Origin: Agrobacterium genomosp. 13 str. CFBP 6927
GTDB taxonomy: Bacteria; Pseudomonadota; Alphaproteobacteria; Rhizobiales; Rhizobiaceae
DNA length: 64,000 bases
NCBI GenBank assembly: GCA_900012615.1
Contig: LT009756.1
Location: 159,850-223,849, forward strand
Direction of reading: 5' to 3'
Shown: positions 35,454-46,557 of the stretch, piece by piece
Layout: every line of letters starts with the position of its first letter
Numbering within the stretch: position 1 is the first letter of the stretch
Notes under the pieces: model-generated
The model's database searches: none
Told to the model about the DNA's origin: nothing
Seen by the model: only the letters and a program-made list of their open reading frames with translations
Translations under genes and position numbers: made by a program

Positions 35454-37879
35454 ATGAAATTCACTCTTTCCTGGCTGAAAGAGCATCTCGATACCGATGC
35501 GACGCTGGATGAGATTTGCGAGCGATTGACGGCAATCGGCCTCGAAGTCGAGGATGTTGACGACAAGGCGGCCTACAAGCCTTTCGTCATCGCCAAGGTG
35601 CTCTCCGCCGAGAAGCACCCGGAAGCTGACCGCCTGAAGGTTCTCTCCGTCGATGCCGGCGACGGCAAGCCGGTGCAGATCGTCTGCGGCGCGCCGAATG
35701 CACGCGCCGGCCTCGTTGGTGCGCTCGCGCGTCCCGGCATGTATGTTCCGGGCATCGACGTCACCCTTGCCGTCGGCAAGATACGCGGCGTGGAAAGCCA
35801 CGGCATGATGTGCTCCGAAAAGGAGCTGAACATTTCCGACGATCACGACGGTATCATCGACCTGCCGGAAGATGCGCCGGTCGGCACCTCCTTCGCCACC
35901 TATGCCGGGCTCGACGATCCGGTCATCGAAATCAACCTGACGCCGAACCGCCCGGATTGCACGTCGATCTACGGCATTGCCCGTGATCTTGCGGCTTCCG
36001 GTCTCGGCAAGCTGAAGACAAGGCCTGCGCCGTCCTTCAAGATCGAAGGCGCAACCCCGGTCAACGTGAAGCTTGAGCTGGACGATGCGGCGCTCTGCCC
36101 CGGCTTTTCGCTGCGCATCGTGCGCGGCGTGAAGAATGGCCCTAGCCCGAAGTGGATGCAGCAGCGCCTTCTGGCGATCGGCCTGCGCCCCATCAATGCG
36201 CTTGTCGACATCACCAACTACATGACCTTCGATCAGGGCCGGCCGATGCACGTCTTCGACGCCGCCAAGGTCAAGGGCGATCTGACGGTTCGCCGCGCGA
36301 AAGAGGGCGAGACGATCCTCGCGCTCGACCAGCGTGAATATAAGCTCGGCCCGAACAATGTCGTCATCGCCGACGAGAAAGGCCTCGAATCCATCGGCGG
36401 CGTCATGGGTGGCGAACATTCCGGCTGCGATGACAACACCGTCGACGTGCTGATCGAGTCCGCACTCTGGGATCCGATCAACATCGCCAAGACGGGCCGT
36501 TCGCTTGGCATCATTACCGATGCACGTTATCGTTTCGAACGTGGCGTCGATCCAGACTATATGGTTCCGGGTCTGGAACGCACCACCGAACTGGTCCTCG
36601 AACTGTGCGGCGGCGTCGCCGGCGAAGCCCGGGTTGTCGGTTACAAGGGCCATCAGCCGAAGGTCGTGGATTTCCCGCTGGCGGAAGTGAAGCGTCTGAC
36701 GGGTCTGGAAGTCTCGGCAGAAGAGAGCCTCGCCATTCTCAAAGGCCTCGGTTTCAGCGTCGAGGGAACGGGCGAGCGCGTTTCCGTCACCGTCCCGTCC
36801 TGGCGTCCTGATGTCGACGGCAAGGCCGATCTGGTGGAAGAGGTCATGCGCATCCATGGCGTCGACAACATCAAGCCGGAGCCGCTGGAAAGCTTCGGCG
36901 CCGTCAACGGCCGTATCCTGACCACGCTGCAGATCCGTACGCGTACCGCGCGCCGCGCGCTGGCAAGCCGTGGCATGCTCGAGGCCGTCACCTGGTCCTT
37001 CATCCCGGAAGCGCAGGCGAAACTCTTCGGTGGCGGTTCGCCGGCCCTGAAACTCGCAAACCCGATTGCGGCCGATATGTCGGACATGCGGCCTTCGCTG
37101 CTGCCCGGCCTTCTGACCGCCGCGCAGCGCAACGCCGACAAGGGCTATGGCGATGTCGCAATCTTCGAAGTCTCCGGCACCTATGAGGGTGATACGCCTG
37201 ATGCGCAGCGCCGCGTTGCCGGCGGTGTTCGCCGTGGCACGGCCTCGCTCGCAGGCAGCGGCCGCATGTGGTCCAATGCTTTGAAGGGCGGTGGCAAGCC
37301 GGTGGATGTCTATGATGCCAAGGCCGATGCGCTGGCGGTGCTGGAAGCCTGCGGCCTGCCCATGGCCAATGTGCAGATCGAAGCCGGCCGGCCCCGGCTG
37401 GTATCCACCCCGGCCGCTCCGGCACCATCAAGATGGGTCCGAAGGTCGTGCTCGGCTATTTCGGCGAGTTCCATCCAAAGACGCTGTCCGAACTGGATGT
37501 CTCCGGCGCCTATAGTGGTTTCGAGATTTATCTCGACGCCATGCAGGAGCCGAAGAAGAAAGCGACCCGCACCAAGCCTGCGCTTGAGCTTTCGCCCTTC
37601 CAGGCGGTGAAGCGCGACTTCGCCTTCGTGGTCGACAAGTCGGTAGAGGCGGGCGCCATCATCAAGGCTGCGACCAGCGCTGACCGCAAGCTGATCACCG
37701 GCGTCAATGTCTTCGATATTTTCGAGGGCGTATCGCTCGGTGAAAACCGCAAGTCGGTCGCCATCGAAGTGCAGATCCAGCCGGTCGACAAGACGCTGAC
37801 GGACGAGGATTTCGAGGCGCTGACGGCCAAGATCGTCGGCAATGTCGAGAAATCCACGGGCGGCGTTCTGCGCGCCTGA
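35454..37879 (+). CDS. pheT: Phenylalanine-tRNA ligase beta subunit, interrupted by frameshift
   Basis: The first frame (from ATG 35454) gives normal PheT through [17 protein letters not shown] and then runs out of frame to a stop at 37608. The frame beginning before ATG 37433 continues as PheT to 37879. Removing one C at 37388/37389 and one at 37405/37406 restores an expected Gly-Gly-Pro-x-Trp-Tyr-His-Pro-Gly-Arg-Ser-Gly run and a protein of about 807 aa. It has the tRNA-binding N-domain ([14 protein letters not shown]), B3/B4 editing, B5 and the C-terminal anticodon-binding domain. PheT is essential, so a sequencing error is likely. Confidence 0.93.
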
Positions 37880-37896
37880 GAACGGATAACGGAATG

Positions 37897-37928
37897 AAAA
37901 AAGCCGCGGCAACTGCCGCGGCTTTTTG
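37897..37928. terminator. Terminator after pheT
   Basis: AAAAAGCCGCGGC, loop AACT, then GCCGCGGCTTTTT make a perfect stem with A and T runs on each side. It can serve pheT and the convergent aldo/keto reductase gene, which stops at 37932. Confidence 0.92.
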
Positions 37929-37931
37929 TTT

Positions 37932-38990
<1,059 letters not shown>

Positions 38991-39028
38991 TCATGGCGGC
39001 AAAAATAATCGCTGCAAATCCGTTTGGG

Positions 39029-39049
39029 TTGTTCTATTATTTAGAACAA
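39029..39049. promoter_or_regulatory. Palindrome at the LysR start codon
   Basis: TTGTTCTA (39029-39036), a 5-bp spacer, then TAGAACAA (39042-39049) are exact inverted repeats and carry the T-N11-A spacing of LysR boxes (TCTATTATTTAGA core). The last A is the first base of the LysR start codon. A likely shared operator with the divergent reductase gene. Confidence 0.7.
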
Positions 39050-39957
39050 TGAACCGTGTGCAACTCTCTCAACTGGCCGTTCTCGCCGCCGTTGCCGAAG
39101 GCCGCAGCTTTCGCAAGGCCGCGGCTGAACTCGCCATTGCGCCCTCCGCCGTCAGCCATGCGGTGTCGTCGTTGGAGGCAAGCCTCGGGCTGCGGCTGCT
39201 TCATCGTACCACCCGCAGCGTTTCACCGACAGAGGAAGGCAAACGGCTGCTCGAGACGCTTGGCCCGGCGCTTGCCGATATAGACACGGTCATCGAGACA
39301 CTTGCCGAACAGGGTGGGAGGCCGGCCGGCCCCCTGCGCATCACCCTGCCACGGCTTGCTGCCGAGGACCTCATCGTGCCCCGGCTGGGCGAGTTCCTGC
39401 GGCTCTATCCCGATATTTCGCTGGAAATTTCAACGGATGATCGCTTCGAAGATATCGTTGCGAAGGGTTTTGATGCGGGCCTGCGGCTTGGCGAGCACCT
39501 CGAGGCGGATATGATTGCGGTGAAAGCCAGTGGCGAATGGCGCGGTGCGATTGTTGGCGCGCCCTCCTACTTCGCAGAAAATCCACCGCCAATTGACCCA
39601 AGGGATCTCATCCGGCATCGCTGCATCCGCCGGCGTTTCGCCAGCGGCCTTATCTACCGCTGGGAGCTGGAGAAGAATGGCAAGCCGCTGGTGGTTGATG
39701 TGCAAGGGCCGCTGATCCTGTCGGACCAGAGCCTCATTCGCCGGGCAGCGATCGACGGCGCAGGGCTGGCCTTCGTTTTCGAGCAGCGTGTTGAAGACGA
39801 TATCAGGGAGGGAAGGCTGATCCGCGTGCTGGAGGACTGGTGCGCGCCCTTCGATGGTTTCTATATCTATTATCCCTCGCGCCGGCAGATGCGGCCGGCG
39901 CTGAGGGCTTTTGTGGATTTCTTCCGTTTCCGGGGCGATCAGAACTTGATGCGATAG
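39049..39957 (+). CDS. LysR family transcriptional regulator
   Basis: 302 aa from ATG 39049. The N-terminal winged HTH is clear (LSQLAVLAAVAEGRSFRKAA, then SLEASLGLRLLHRTTRSVSP), followed by a periplasmic-binding-type effector domain (RPAGPLRITLPRLAAEDLIV onward). It matches the CrgA/PecT-like LysR subgroup often found next to aldo/keto reductases. The C-terminus overlaps the convergent GNAT gene by 19 bp. Confidence 0.92.
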   Translation: MNRVQLSQLAVLAAVAEGRSFRKAAAELAIAPSAVSHAVSSLEASLGLRLLHRTTRSVSPTEEGKRLLETLGPALADIDTVIETLAEQGGRPAGPLRITLPRLAAEDLIVPRLGEFLRLYPDISLEISTDDRFEDIVAKGFDAGLRLGEHLEADMIAVKASGEWRGAIVGAPSYFAENPPPIDPRDLIRHRCIRRRFASGLIYRWELEKNGKPLVVDVQGPLILSDQSLIRRAAIDGAGLAFVFEQRVEDDIREGRLIRVLEDWCAPFDGFYIYYPSRRQMRPALRAFVDFFRFRGDQNLMR

Positions 39958-40382
39958 CGGATATGGCCGTCGCTTTTCACGTAGCTGTCATAGAGCTTCT
40001 GGGCGCGGTGGTTGTCCTCGCCGGTGTGCCAGTACAGCCGTGACCAGCCCTTGTCCTTGCAGATGGTGACAAGATCATCCATCAGCGCCCGGCCCGTTCC
40101 CTTGCCGCGGATCTCGCCATCAACGAACAGGTCTTCCAGATAGCAGTCGGGCGTCTTCACCCAGGTGGAATCATGAAAGTGGTGAATGGCGAAACCGGCC
40201 ATGCGGTCGCCGAGCAATGCCACCCGCATGGAGACGCGGGATGCGGGGTCAAGGATACGCGCCCAGGTATGCGCGGTCACGTCATCGGCAAGATCGACAT
40301 CATAAAAGGCGAGGTAGTCGTTCCACAGGCGCAGCCATTCCGTCCGGTCAGCCGGCTGCGCGTCGCGAATTGTGAGCTCCAT
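39939..40382 (-). CDS. GNAT family N-acetyltransferase
   Basis: 147 aa, MELTIRDAQPADRTEWLRLW at the start. The acetyl-CoA loop is VDGEIRGKGTGRALMDDL (residues about 91-108), followed by the C-terminal YWHTGEDNHRAQKLYDSYV. It lies 1 bp after the aldo/keto reductase at 40384 and is therefore co-transcribed with it. The substrate is unknown. Confidence 0.9.
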   Translation of the reverse strand: MELTIRDAQPADRTEWLRLWNDYLAFYDVDLADDVTAHTWARILDPASRVSMRVALLGDRMAGFAIHHFHDSTWVKTPDCYLEDLFVDGEIRGKGTGRALMDDLVTICKDKGWSRLYWHTGEDNHRAQKLYDSYVKSDGHIRYRIKF

Positions 40383-40383
40383 G

Positions 40384-41334
40384 TTATGCGCCCGCCTTGT
40401 CGAGCAGCGTCATCATCTCATCCGTCAGCTTTAACTCGACGGCGCGTTTGAAGCTTTCGAGCTGGGACAGGCTGGTGGCGCTGGCGATTGGCGCGGTTAT
40501 CGCCTTCTTTCGCAACAGCCAGGCCAGCGCAATATCCGCGAGCTTGGCGCCGGTTTCCACTGCCACCGCATCCATGGCGCCGAGGACGGCAAGACCGCGC
40601 GTATTGACATATTCGCCTACCCGGTAGCTGCGGGCGACGCCTTCCGTATCGGCCTTGGCACGATATTTCCCGGTCAGGAAACCGGCGGCGAGGCTGTAAT
40701 AATTGATGACGCCGATCTCTTCCTTCTGGCAAAGTTCAGCAAGCGGGCCTTCGAAATCCGCGCGGTTATAGAGATTATATTCCGGCTGCAGCACGTCATA
40801 ACGGGGAAGATTGCTCTTCGCAGCTGTATCCAGCGCCTCCTGAAGCTGGCTTGCCGAATAGTTGGAGCAGCCGATGGCGCGGATTTTTCCCTGTTCCTTC
40901 AGCTTTGCGAAGGCTGTGAGTGTTTCCTCCAGCGGCACCTCTGCATCCGGCTTATGGGCGAGGTAAAGGTCGATATAGTCGGTTTGCAGCCGCTTCAGCG
41001 AGGCATCGACAGCTTCTGCGATCCATTTGGCGCTGAGGCCGGTCTTCTGGCCGCGATTGTCAAAACCGACCTTGGTGACGATTACCGCATCTTCGCGCTT
41101 CACGCTCGACTGCTTCAGCCATTTGCCGATGATGGTTTCGGACTCGCCGCCCTCATGGCCATCCACCCATGCGGAATAGACATCCGCCGTGTCGATGGCG
41201 TTGAACCCGGCGTCGAAAAAGGCGTCGAGCAGGGCAAAGGAAGTCTTCTCATCCGCTGTCCAGCCGAACACGTTGCCGCCGAAGACGATCGGGGCGATGG
41301 AGAGGCCGGTGCGGCCAAGGCTTCGTTTTTCCAC
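40384..41334 (-). CDS. Aldo/keto reductase
   Basis: 316 aa from a GTG start at 41334, preceded by ACAGGAGCACT. NADPH-dependent reductase with AIDTADVYSAWVDGHEGGES (Asp/Tyr), VIVTKVGFD (Lys) and IDLYLAHKPD (His), plus the VINYYSLAAGFLTGKYRAKA segment typical of YajO-like AKRs. It heads a two-gene unit with the GNAT at 39939. A different subgroup from the reductase at 37932. Confidence 0.92.
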   Translation of the reverse strand: MEKRSLGRTGLSIAPIVFGGNVFGWTADEKTSFALLDAFFDAGFNAIDTADVYSAWVDGHEGGESETIIGKWLKQSSVKREDAVIVTKVGFDNRGQKTGLSAKWIAEAVDASLKRLQTDYIDLYLAHKPDAEVPLEETLTAFAKLKEQGKIRAIGCSNYSASQLQEALDTAAKSNLPRYDVLQPEYNLYNRADFEGPLAELCQKEEIGVINYYSLAAGFLTGKYRAKADTEGVARSYRVGEYVNTRGLAVLGAMDAVAVETGAKLADIALAWLLRKKAITAPIASATSLSQLESFKRAVELKLTDEMMTLLDKAGA

Positions 41335-41444
41335 GGGGAGTGCTCCTGTTGCTGTCGTTGTGGCAAGGTTAGCAACTGCTCATCCGCATAACCATTCAAT
41401 TCCTTTGATGGCATTCATCAGGCAAAGGGAGAAAGCTGGCGAGG

Positions 41445-42428
41445 TCAGGCCTGAAAGCCGCGATAGTGGCTGGGCGGAAGGCGATTATGCTGTTGCCACA
41501 CGCGCCGCAGATGCCGGGCGGAGGCAAAACCCGCCCGCTCGGCGATGGCTTCCATATCGAGACGGCTGTTGGCAAGAATGTCGCGCGCGAGATTGACCCG
41601 CATCAGGTTGACGTAGTCGATGACGCTGATGCCGGTATGCTCGCGAAACAGACGAGACAGATGCCGTTCACTCAGCGCGGCGATATCCGCCAGCCGTTCC
41701 AGCGACCAGTCGCCTGCCGGTTCGGCCATCACCCGGTCCTGAACCCGGTGAATGGCAGGGTGGATGTGGTTGCGGCCGGTGAGCCACGGGGAAATTTGCG
41801 GGTCGTTGCCACTTCGCCTGAGATAAACGACCATGGTTTTGGCAATACGCGCCGCGACCGCCGGAGAGGTGAGTCGGGAAACCACATGCAGCATGAGGTC
41901 GATGCCGGTCGAAATGCCGGCACTTGAGAAACGTTTGCCATCCTCGACGAAAAGGCGGTTCTCCGCCACCTGGGATAGAGGTGCGATACGGCGCAGCGCT
42001 TCGACGCAATCCGCATGCGTCGTGCAGTTCCGCCCGTCGAAAAGTCCGGCCTCCCCCGCCAGCAGTGCACCTGAGCAGATGGAAACGACCGTGGTGTCGG
42101 CGCGCACCGTGTGACGTAACCACGCCGCCAGCGCCTGCCGTTCCCGGCGCGTTTCCGGCTCGTAATCGAAGCGCGAGGTACTGCCGGAAATCAGCAGGAA
42201 CGCATTTTCCGGAAGGGTCGCGGGCAGGGCTTCCAGCCCGCAAAGCCCAAGACCGATGGAGGATTGCTGCTGGTCATGCGCTGCGATGTAGCGGCAATCG
42301 AAATGGATATCCTTCTGTTCCCCGTTGGCATAACGGATAACTTCCAGCGGGCCTGCAATGTCGAGCAGCAGCGCGTGCGGCGGCACAAGCGTATAAAACG
42401 GAATGGTGCGTGTGCCGCCTTTGTCCAT
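41445..42428 (-). CDS. GlxA family AraC-type transcriptional regulator
   Basis: 327 aa. An N-terminal DJ-1/PfpI-like domain (LLDIAGPLEVIRYANGEQKD, then VSICSGALLAGEAGLFDGRN) is fused to a C-terminal AraC HTH domain (LERLADIAALSERHLSRLFR, then DMEAIAERAGFASARHLRRV). Its start overlaps the stop of the cysteine hydrolase gene by 1 bp (TGATG), so it is translated with it and probably regulates that gene. Confidence 0.92.
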   Translation of the reverse strand: MDKGGTRTIPFYTLVPPHALLLDIAGPLEVIRYANGEQKDIHFDCRYIAAHDQQQSSIGLGLCGLEALPATLPENAFLLISGSTSRFDYEPETRRERQALAAWLRHTVRADTTVVSICSGALLAGEAGLFDGRNCTTHADCVEALRRIAPLSQVAENRLFVEDGKRFSSAGISTGIDLMLHVVSRLTSPAVAARIAKTMVVYLRRSGNDPQISPWLTGRNHIHPAIHRVQDRVMAEPAGDWSLERLADIAALSERHLSRLFREHTGISVIDYVNLMRVNLARDILANSRLDMEAIAERAGFASARHLRRVWQQHNRLPPSHYRGFQA

Positions 42429-42988
42429 CAGGCGGCCTTTTTAACGGTCGCAAGCGCGTCGTCCACGCTAGTGATGCGTGCGAAGCGGCCCGCCAGCACC
42501 AGTTCGGTCCGTTTGCGGATGTCGTCCGGGCTGAACACGGTGCCCGAGGCGTGTGTCATCGGAAAGGTAAGCGTCGCCTCGGTAACGTAGTCGACGCTAT
42601 AGCCGAGGTCAGAAGCATGCCGCGTCGTTGTTTCGCAGCATTGTTCGGTGCGAATGCCGGAGACGATAAGCCGGTTGATGCCCTTCTGCGTCAGCCAGAT
42701 TTCGAGGCCGGTGCCGGCAAAAGCGGAGTGACGGTTCTTGTGGAAGGTGACATCAGGGCTGATCCGCACACCTTCCAGCGCGCGGATGTAACCGCTTTCC
42801 TTTGCAAAGGCCCGGTCACCATCAACATGGAAGATCTGCACGACGGGTATTCCCGCAGCCTTGGCACCGTCAATCAGCGCCTGCTGTTTTTCCAGATAGG
42901 CAGCCAGTCCGCTTTCCTCGAAATAGGGCGCGTGCCGGAAGGATTCCTGAACGTCGATGACAAGAAGGGCTGTCTGAGAAGAGGACAT
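42428..42988 (-). CDS. Isochorismatase-type cysteine hydrolase
   Basis: 186 aa from the ATG at 42988 with GGAG 9 bp upstream; in-frame ATGs at 43003 and 43021 are less well placed. The catalytic triad is readable: Asp in LLVIDVQESF, Lys in TFHKNRHSAFA and Cys in IRTEQCCETTTRHASDLGY. Members hydrolyse amides, e.g. nicotinamide or N-carbamoyl compounds. First gene of a two-gene operon with the GlxA-type regulator. Confidence 0.9.
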   Translation of the reverse strand: MSSSQTALLVIDVQESFRHAPYFEESGLAAYLEKQQALIDGAKAAGIPVVQIFHVDGDRAFAKESGYIRALEGVRISPDVTFHKNRHSAFAGTGLEIWLTQKGINRLIVSGIRTEQCCETTTRHASDLGYSVDYVTEATLTFPMTHASGTVFSPDDIRKRTELVLAGRFARITSVDDALATVKKAA

Positions 42989-43170
42989 TTCATGGTTCTC
43001 CATTGGGTTCATGCTTAGCATAATTCACCTTCAAAAGAACGGATGAAAGCAGGAAAACCGACAAAGGCAGGACAGATTCAGCCATCCTTCTTGCAAGGCC
43101 TGTCGCGCGTGGCTTGCCAGGCTGTCCGACAATGATAAGTTTCGGAGAGATTGCAGAATGGGAGAACGGG

Positions 43171-44154
43171 ATGCTGCGCTTCGGAATAATGTCTACGGCA
43201 AAAATCGCTCAGGATCATGTCATCCCGGCGATACAGGATGCCCAGAACTGCGTGGTCAGTGCCATCGCCAGCCGCGATCATGCAAAGGCCCGCGCGGTCG
43301 CGGACCGCTTTTCCGTGCCCCACGCCTTCGGCTCCTATGAGGAGATGCTGGCATCGGATGTGATCGACGCTGTTTATATTCCGGTTCCCACCGCGCAACA
43401 TGCGGAATGGACCATAAAAGCCGCTGATGCCGGCAAACATGTTCTTTGCGAAAAGCCGATTGCCCTGAAAGCCGGGGAGATCGACGCCCTCATCGCCGCG
43501 CGTGACCGCAATGGCGTCGTCGTATCTGAGGCCTTCATGGTCACTTATTCCCCGGTATGGGCCAAGGTGAAGGAGTTGCTGGCCTCCGGCGCGATCGGAA
43601 CGCTGAAACATGTGCAGGGCGCTTTCAGCTATTTCAATCGCGATCCCGGCAATATGCGCAATATTCCTGAACTGGGCGGTGGCGCGCTGCCGGATATCGG
43701 TGTCTACCCGACGATCGTGACCCGTTTTGCCACCGGCGCCGAGCCGAAGCGCGTGCAGGCGAGCGTCGAGCGCGACAGGGAATTTGGTACGGATATCTAT
43801 TCCAGCGTCAGGGCCGATTTCGGCGGTTTCGAGCTGAGCTTTTATCTGGCAACCCAGCTTGCCGCCCGGCAACTGATGGTCTTCCACGGCACGGACGGAT
43901 ATATTGAGGTCAAATCCCCCTTCAACGCCAATCGCTGGGGTGCGGAAGAGATCGAACTGACCAATCAGGTCCATAACCAGTCGCAAATCTTCCGGTTTCA
44001 GGACAGCCGTCAATACAAGCTGGAGGCGGAAGCCTTTGCCCGTGCAGCGAAAGGCGAGGGGGAAGTCGTTACGCTGGAAAACTCGAGGAAGAATCAGCTT
44101 TTCATCGATGCCATTTATCGGGCGGCCGAAAAGGATGGCTGGGAGCCGGTCTAA
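43171..44154 (+). CDS. Gfo/Idh/MocA family oxidoreductase
   Basis: 327 aa from the ATG at 43171, with GGAGAACGGG upstream. It has an N-terminal Rossmann fold ([20 protein letters not shown]), the catalytic [16 protein letters not shown] motif (the EKP signature) and a C-terminal alpha/beta domain with [13 protein letters not shown]. Acts on a sugar, inositol or similar polyol with NAD(P). Its end overlaps the small membrane protein gene by 4 bp on the opposite strand. Confidence 0.92.
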   Translation: MLRFGIMSTAKIAQDHVIPAIQDAQNCVVSAIASRDHAKARAVADRFSVPHAFGSYEEMLASDVIDAVYIPVPTAQHAEWTIKAADAGKHVLCEKPIALKAGEIDALIAARDRNGVVVSEAFMVTYSPVWAKVKELLASGAIGTLKHVQGAFSYFNRDPGNMRNIPELGGGALPDIGVYPTIVTRFATGAEPKRVQASVERDREFGTDIYSSVRADFGGFELSFYLATQLAARQLMVFHGTDGYIEVKSPFNANRWGAEEIELTNQVHNQSQIFRFQDSRQYKLEAEAFARAAKGEGEVVTLENSRKNQLFIDAIYRAAEKDGWEPV

Positions 44155-44522
44155 TCCCGATCCAGCCGCTGTCTTCGAAGCCGCCTGTAGCCGTAAAGAG
44201 CCAACGCCAGTGCGGCGAGTGCCGAAAAGGCAAGCGGGATAAGAGGCTGCACGAGCGGGTTGCGCCATTGCAGCAGGGAAAACAGCCCGACGCTCACGAT
44301 GCGGGAGGTGAGTGTGACGGCTTTTGCCAGAAATCCGCTCACCTCGCCGGACGCATCGCGCCTCGAGCGGCCCATCTGCCAGCTTGCCGCAAGGCCTGCC
44401 GCAGCGCCGGGCAGGCGGGCGGCAAGCGGCTCGATACCGACGTAAAAAATCAGCAGACAGGTGACGGCAAGGTCAACGGCCAGTCCGTAAATCTCGCTCA
44501 GTGCAAAGCGGGAAAACCTCAA
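44151..44522 (-). CDS. GtrA-like small membrane protein
   Basis: 123 aa from a TTG start at 44522, 12 bp after the preceding gene; the start is uncertain. Three to four membrane helices. The segment [20 protein letters not shown], followed by [11 protein letters not shown] and paired helices later, recalls the GtrA family (lipid-linked sugar flippases or their relatives), but the match is loose. It appears to be co-transcribed with the 80-aa membrane protein. Confidence 0.5.
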   Translation of the reverse strand: MRFSRFALSEIYGLAVDLAVTCLLIFYVGIEPLAARLPGAAAGLAASWQMGRSRRDASGEVSGFLAKAVTLTSRIVSVGLFSLLQWRNPLVQPLIPLAFSALAALALALYGYRRLRRQRLDRD

Positions 44523-44534
44523 AGCCGCGAGCTT

Positions 44535-44777
44535 TTAGAGGGTTGGCTGAGTGGAGCGCGGGCGTTGCAGCACCAGCAGGCCGATGACGACACCCACAAC
44601 GCCGAAATTGTAACCGGCGAGCGCAAGCAGCAGCGACATCAGCGGCACGGCCGTGGAAGAAAGCGCCATTGCCACACCATAGGCGCCGATAATCATCATG
44701 CAGATGAAAATAATGCTGAAAACCGAACGCAACGCAACTGCGGTAACGCCGAGTATTGTGGCGGTAAGAAAAATCAT
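44535..44777 (-). CDS. Small hydrophobic membrane protein
   Basis: 80 aa from the ATG at 44777, preceded by AGGAGGCGGCATC. Nearly all hydrophobic: two to three membrane helices (IFLTATILGVTAVALRSVFS, then SIIFICMMIIGAYGVAMALS and a third helix). Ends in a short polar tail (RPRSTQPTL). No recognised family. Its gene is followed by the GtrA-like gene. Confidence 0.7.
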   Translation of the reverse strand: MIFLTATILGVTAVALRSVFSIIFICMMIIGAYGVAMALSSTAVPLMSLLLALAGYNFGVVGVVIGLLVLQRPRSTQPTL

Positions 44778-44967
44778 GATGCCGCCTCCTCTTTGGTTGC
44801 CGGGCCTTGGGAGAAAACCTAGCGTCTTCACCCCTAACGAACCCTTGTTTTCTCCTCCATTCCCTCTTTTCCTAACTCGTTAGTTGAGGATATGGTTTCA
44901 TCACCGTTAAAATTGGGCAGACCGGTGCCAGCATTTCCGAATCGACGGGTTTTGGTTACAAACGGGC

Positions 44968-46557
44968 ATGAGCGATATCTTTTCCCACGCCGCATTGAGC
45001 AATCTTGCCGAATTCTCGGTGTCCGAACTGTCGGGTTCCATCAAGCGAACGGTGGAAACGGCTTTCGATCAGGTACGGGTGCGCGGTGAGATTTCCGGTT
45101 ATCGCGGTCCCCACTCATCGGGACACGCCTATTTCTCGCTGAAGGACGATCGCGCCCGCATTGATGCGGTGATCTGGAAAGGCACGTTTTCGCGGCTGAA
45201 ATTCCGTCCGGAAGAGGGCATGGAAGTCATCGCCACCGGTAAGGTCACCACCTTTCCCGGCTCGTCGAAATATCAGATCGTCATCGAAAGCCTCGAGCCG
45301 GCCGGCGCCGGGGCGCTGATGGCGCTGCTCGAAGATCGCCGCAGACGTCTGGCGGCGGAGGGGCTGTTCGATCCGGAACGCAAGCGCCGTCTGCCCTTCA
45401 TGCCGCATGTCATCGGTGTCGTTACCTCGCCCACTGGCGCGGTCATTCGCGATATTCTGCACCGCATTTCGGATCGTTTTCCGGTCCACGTCGTCGTCTG
45501 GCCGGTCAAGGTGCAGGGCGAAGGCTCGGGCGAGGAAGTGGCGAATGCCATTCGCGGTTTCAATGCGCTTCAGCCCGGTGGGGAAATTGCGCGGCCCGAC
45601 GTGCTGATCGTCGCGCGTGGCGGCGGCAGTCTGGAGGATCTCTGGAGCTTCAACGACGAAATCGTCGTGCGCGCCGCAGCCGAGAGCGAAATCCCGCTGA
45701 TTTCCGCCGTAGGGCATGAGACCGATACGACATTGATCGACTACGCCGCCGATGTCCGTGCGCCGACACCGACGGGAGCCGCCGAAATGGCCGTGCCGGT
45801 GCGGGCCGAACTGGAAGCGCAGCTTTCCGGCCTCGCCGCACGCCTTTCGGGCTCCGTCTCGCGCCAGATGGACAATCGCCGCCAGGGCCTGCGGGCACTG
45901 GTACGGGCGCTGCCTTCACTGGACCAGCTTCTGGCCCTGCCGCGTCGCCGCTTCGATGAGGCCGCAGGCGGTCTCGGTCGCGGGCTTGAAATGACGACGC
46001 TCAACAAGCGCCGCGCCTTCGAACGCTCCGCGTCGGGTCTGAGGCCCGAAACCTTGCTGAACGGTCTCAAGCACCACAGGCAGCGGATTACCGAGCGGAT
46101 GCACCGCGCCGAGACTCTGGTGGAACGTCGCCTGTTGCAGGGAAAAGGCCGTGTCGATGCCTTCGATTCCGCGCTGCGTTCGCTTCCCGCCCGCCTGCTC
46201 GGCCAGCTTGAGCGGCAGAAGGAGCGGGTCGTCACCGCAGTGCGCCGGGCCGATACCGCCGTGCTGCACCGTATGGCGCAGAACCGCTCGGGCCTTGCCG
46301 CGCATAATCGCGTTTTGGAATCGCTGTCCTACAAGAACGTGTTGAAACGCGGCTATGCCGTTATCCGTGACGAGGAAAACCGGCCGTTGACCCGCGCCGC
46401 CGCCATTGCTTCCGGCGCTGTGGTGTCGATGGAGTTTGCCGATGGCCGCGTTTCCGCCATCACGACGGGAGAGGGGACACCGTCTACAGAAGCTGTCGCC
46501 ACGCAAAAAAAGAAGCCGGCTTCCTCTGGTCCGAGCGATCAGGGCGACCTGTTCTGA
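44968..46557 (+). CDS. xseA: Exodeoxyribonuclease VII large subunit
   Basis: 529 aa, somewhat longer than the E. coli protein (about 456 aa). Catalytic subunit of ExoVII, which degrades single-stranded DNA from both ends. The N-terminal OB fold contains [20 protein letters not shown] and [20 protein letters not shown]. The catalytic core has [20 protein letters not shown], the acidic [19 protein letters not shown], and [21 protein letters not shown] coiled-coil C-terminal region follows. The small subunit gene xseB is not in the window. It ends directly at the convergent stop at 46558. Confidence 0.97.
   Translation: MSDIFSHAALSNLAEFSVSELSGSIKRTVETAFDQVRVRGEISGYRGPHSSGHAYFSLKDDRARIDAVIWKGTFSRLKFRPEEGMEVIATGKVTTFPGSSKYQIVIESLEPAGAGALMALLEDRRRRLAAEGLFDPERKRRLPFMPHVIGVVTSPTGAVIRDILHRISDRFPVHVVVWPVKVQGEGSGEEVANAIRGFNALQPGGEIARPDVLIVARGGGSLEDLWSFNDEIVVRAAAESEIPLISAVGHETDTTLIDYAADVRAPTPTGAAEMAVPVRAELEAQLSGLAARLSGSVSRQMDNRRQGLRALVRALPSLDQLLALPRRRFDEAAGGLGRGLEMTTLNKRRAFERSASGLRPETLLNGLKHHRQRITERMHRAETLVERRLLQGKGRVDAFDSALRSLPARLLGQLERQKERVVTAVRRADTAVLHRMAQNRSGLAAHNRVLESLSYKNVLKRGYAVIRDEENRPLTRAAAIASGAVVSMEFADGRVSAITTGEGTPSTEAVATQKKKPASSGPSDQGDLF

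Noticed and set aside
34320..36857. An 845-codon minus-strand frame antisense to pheS/pheT
   Set aside because: It arises from GC-biased third positions of the synthetase genes. pheS and pheT are clear on the other strand.
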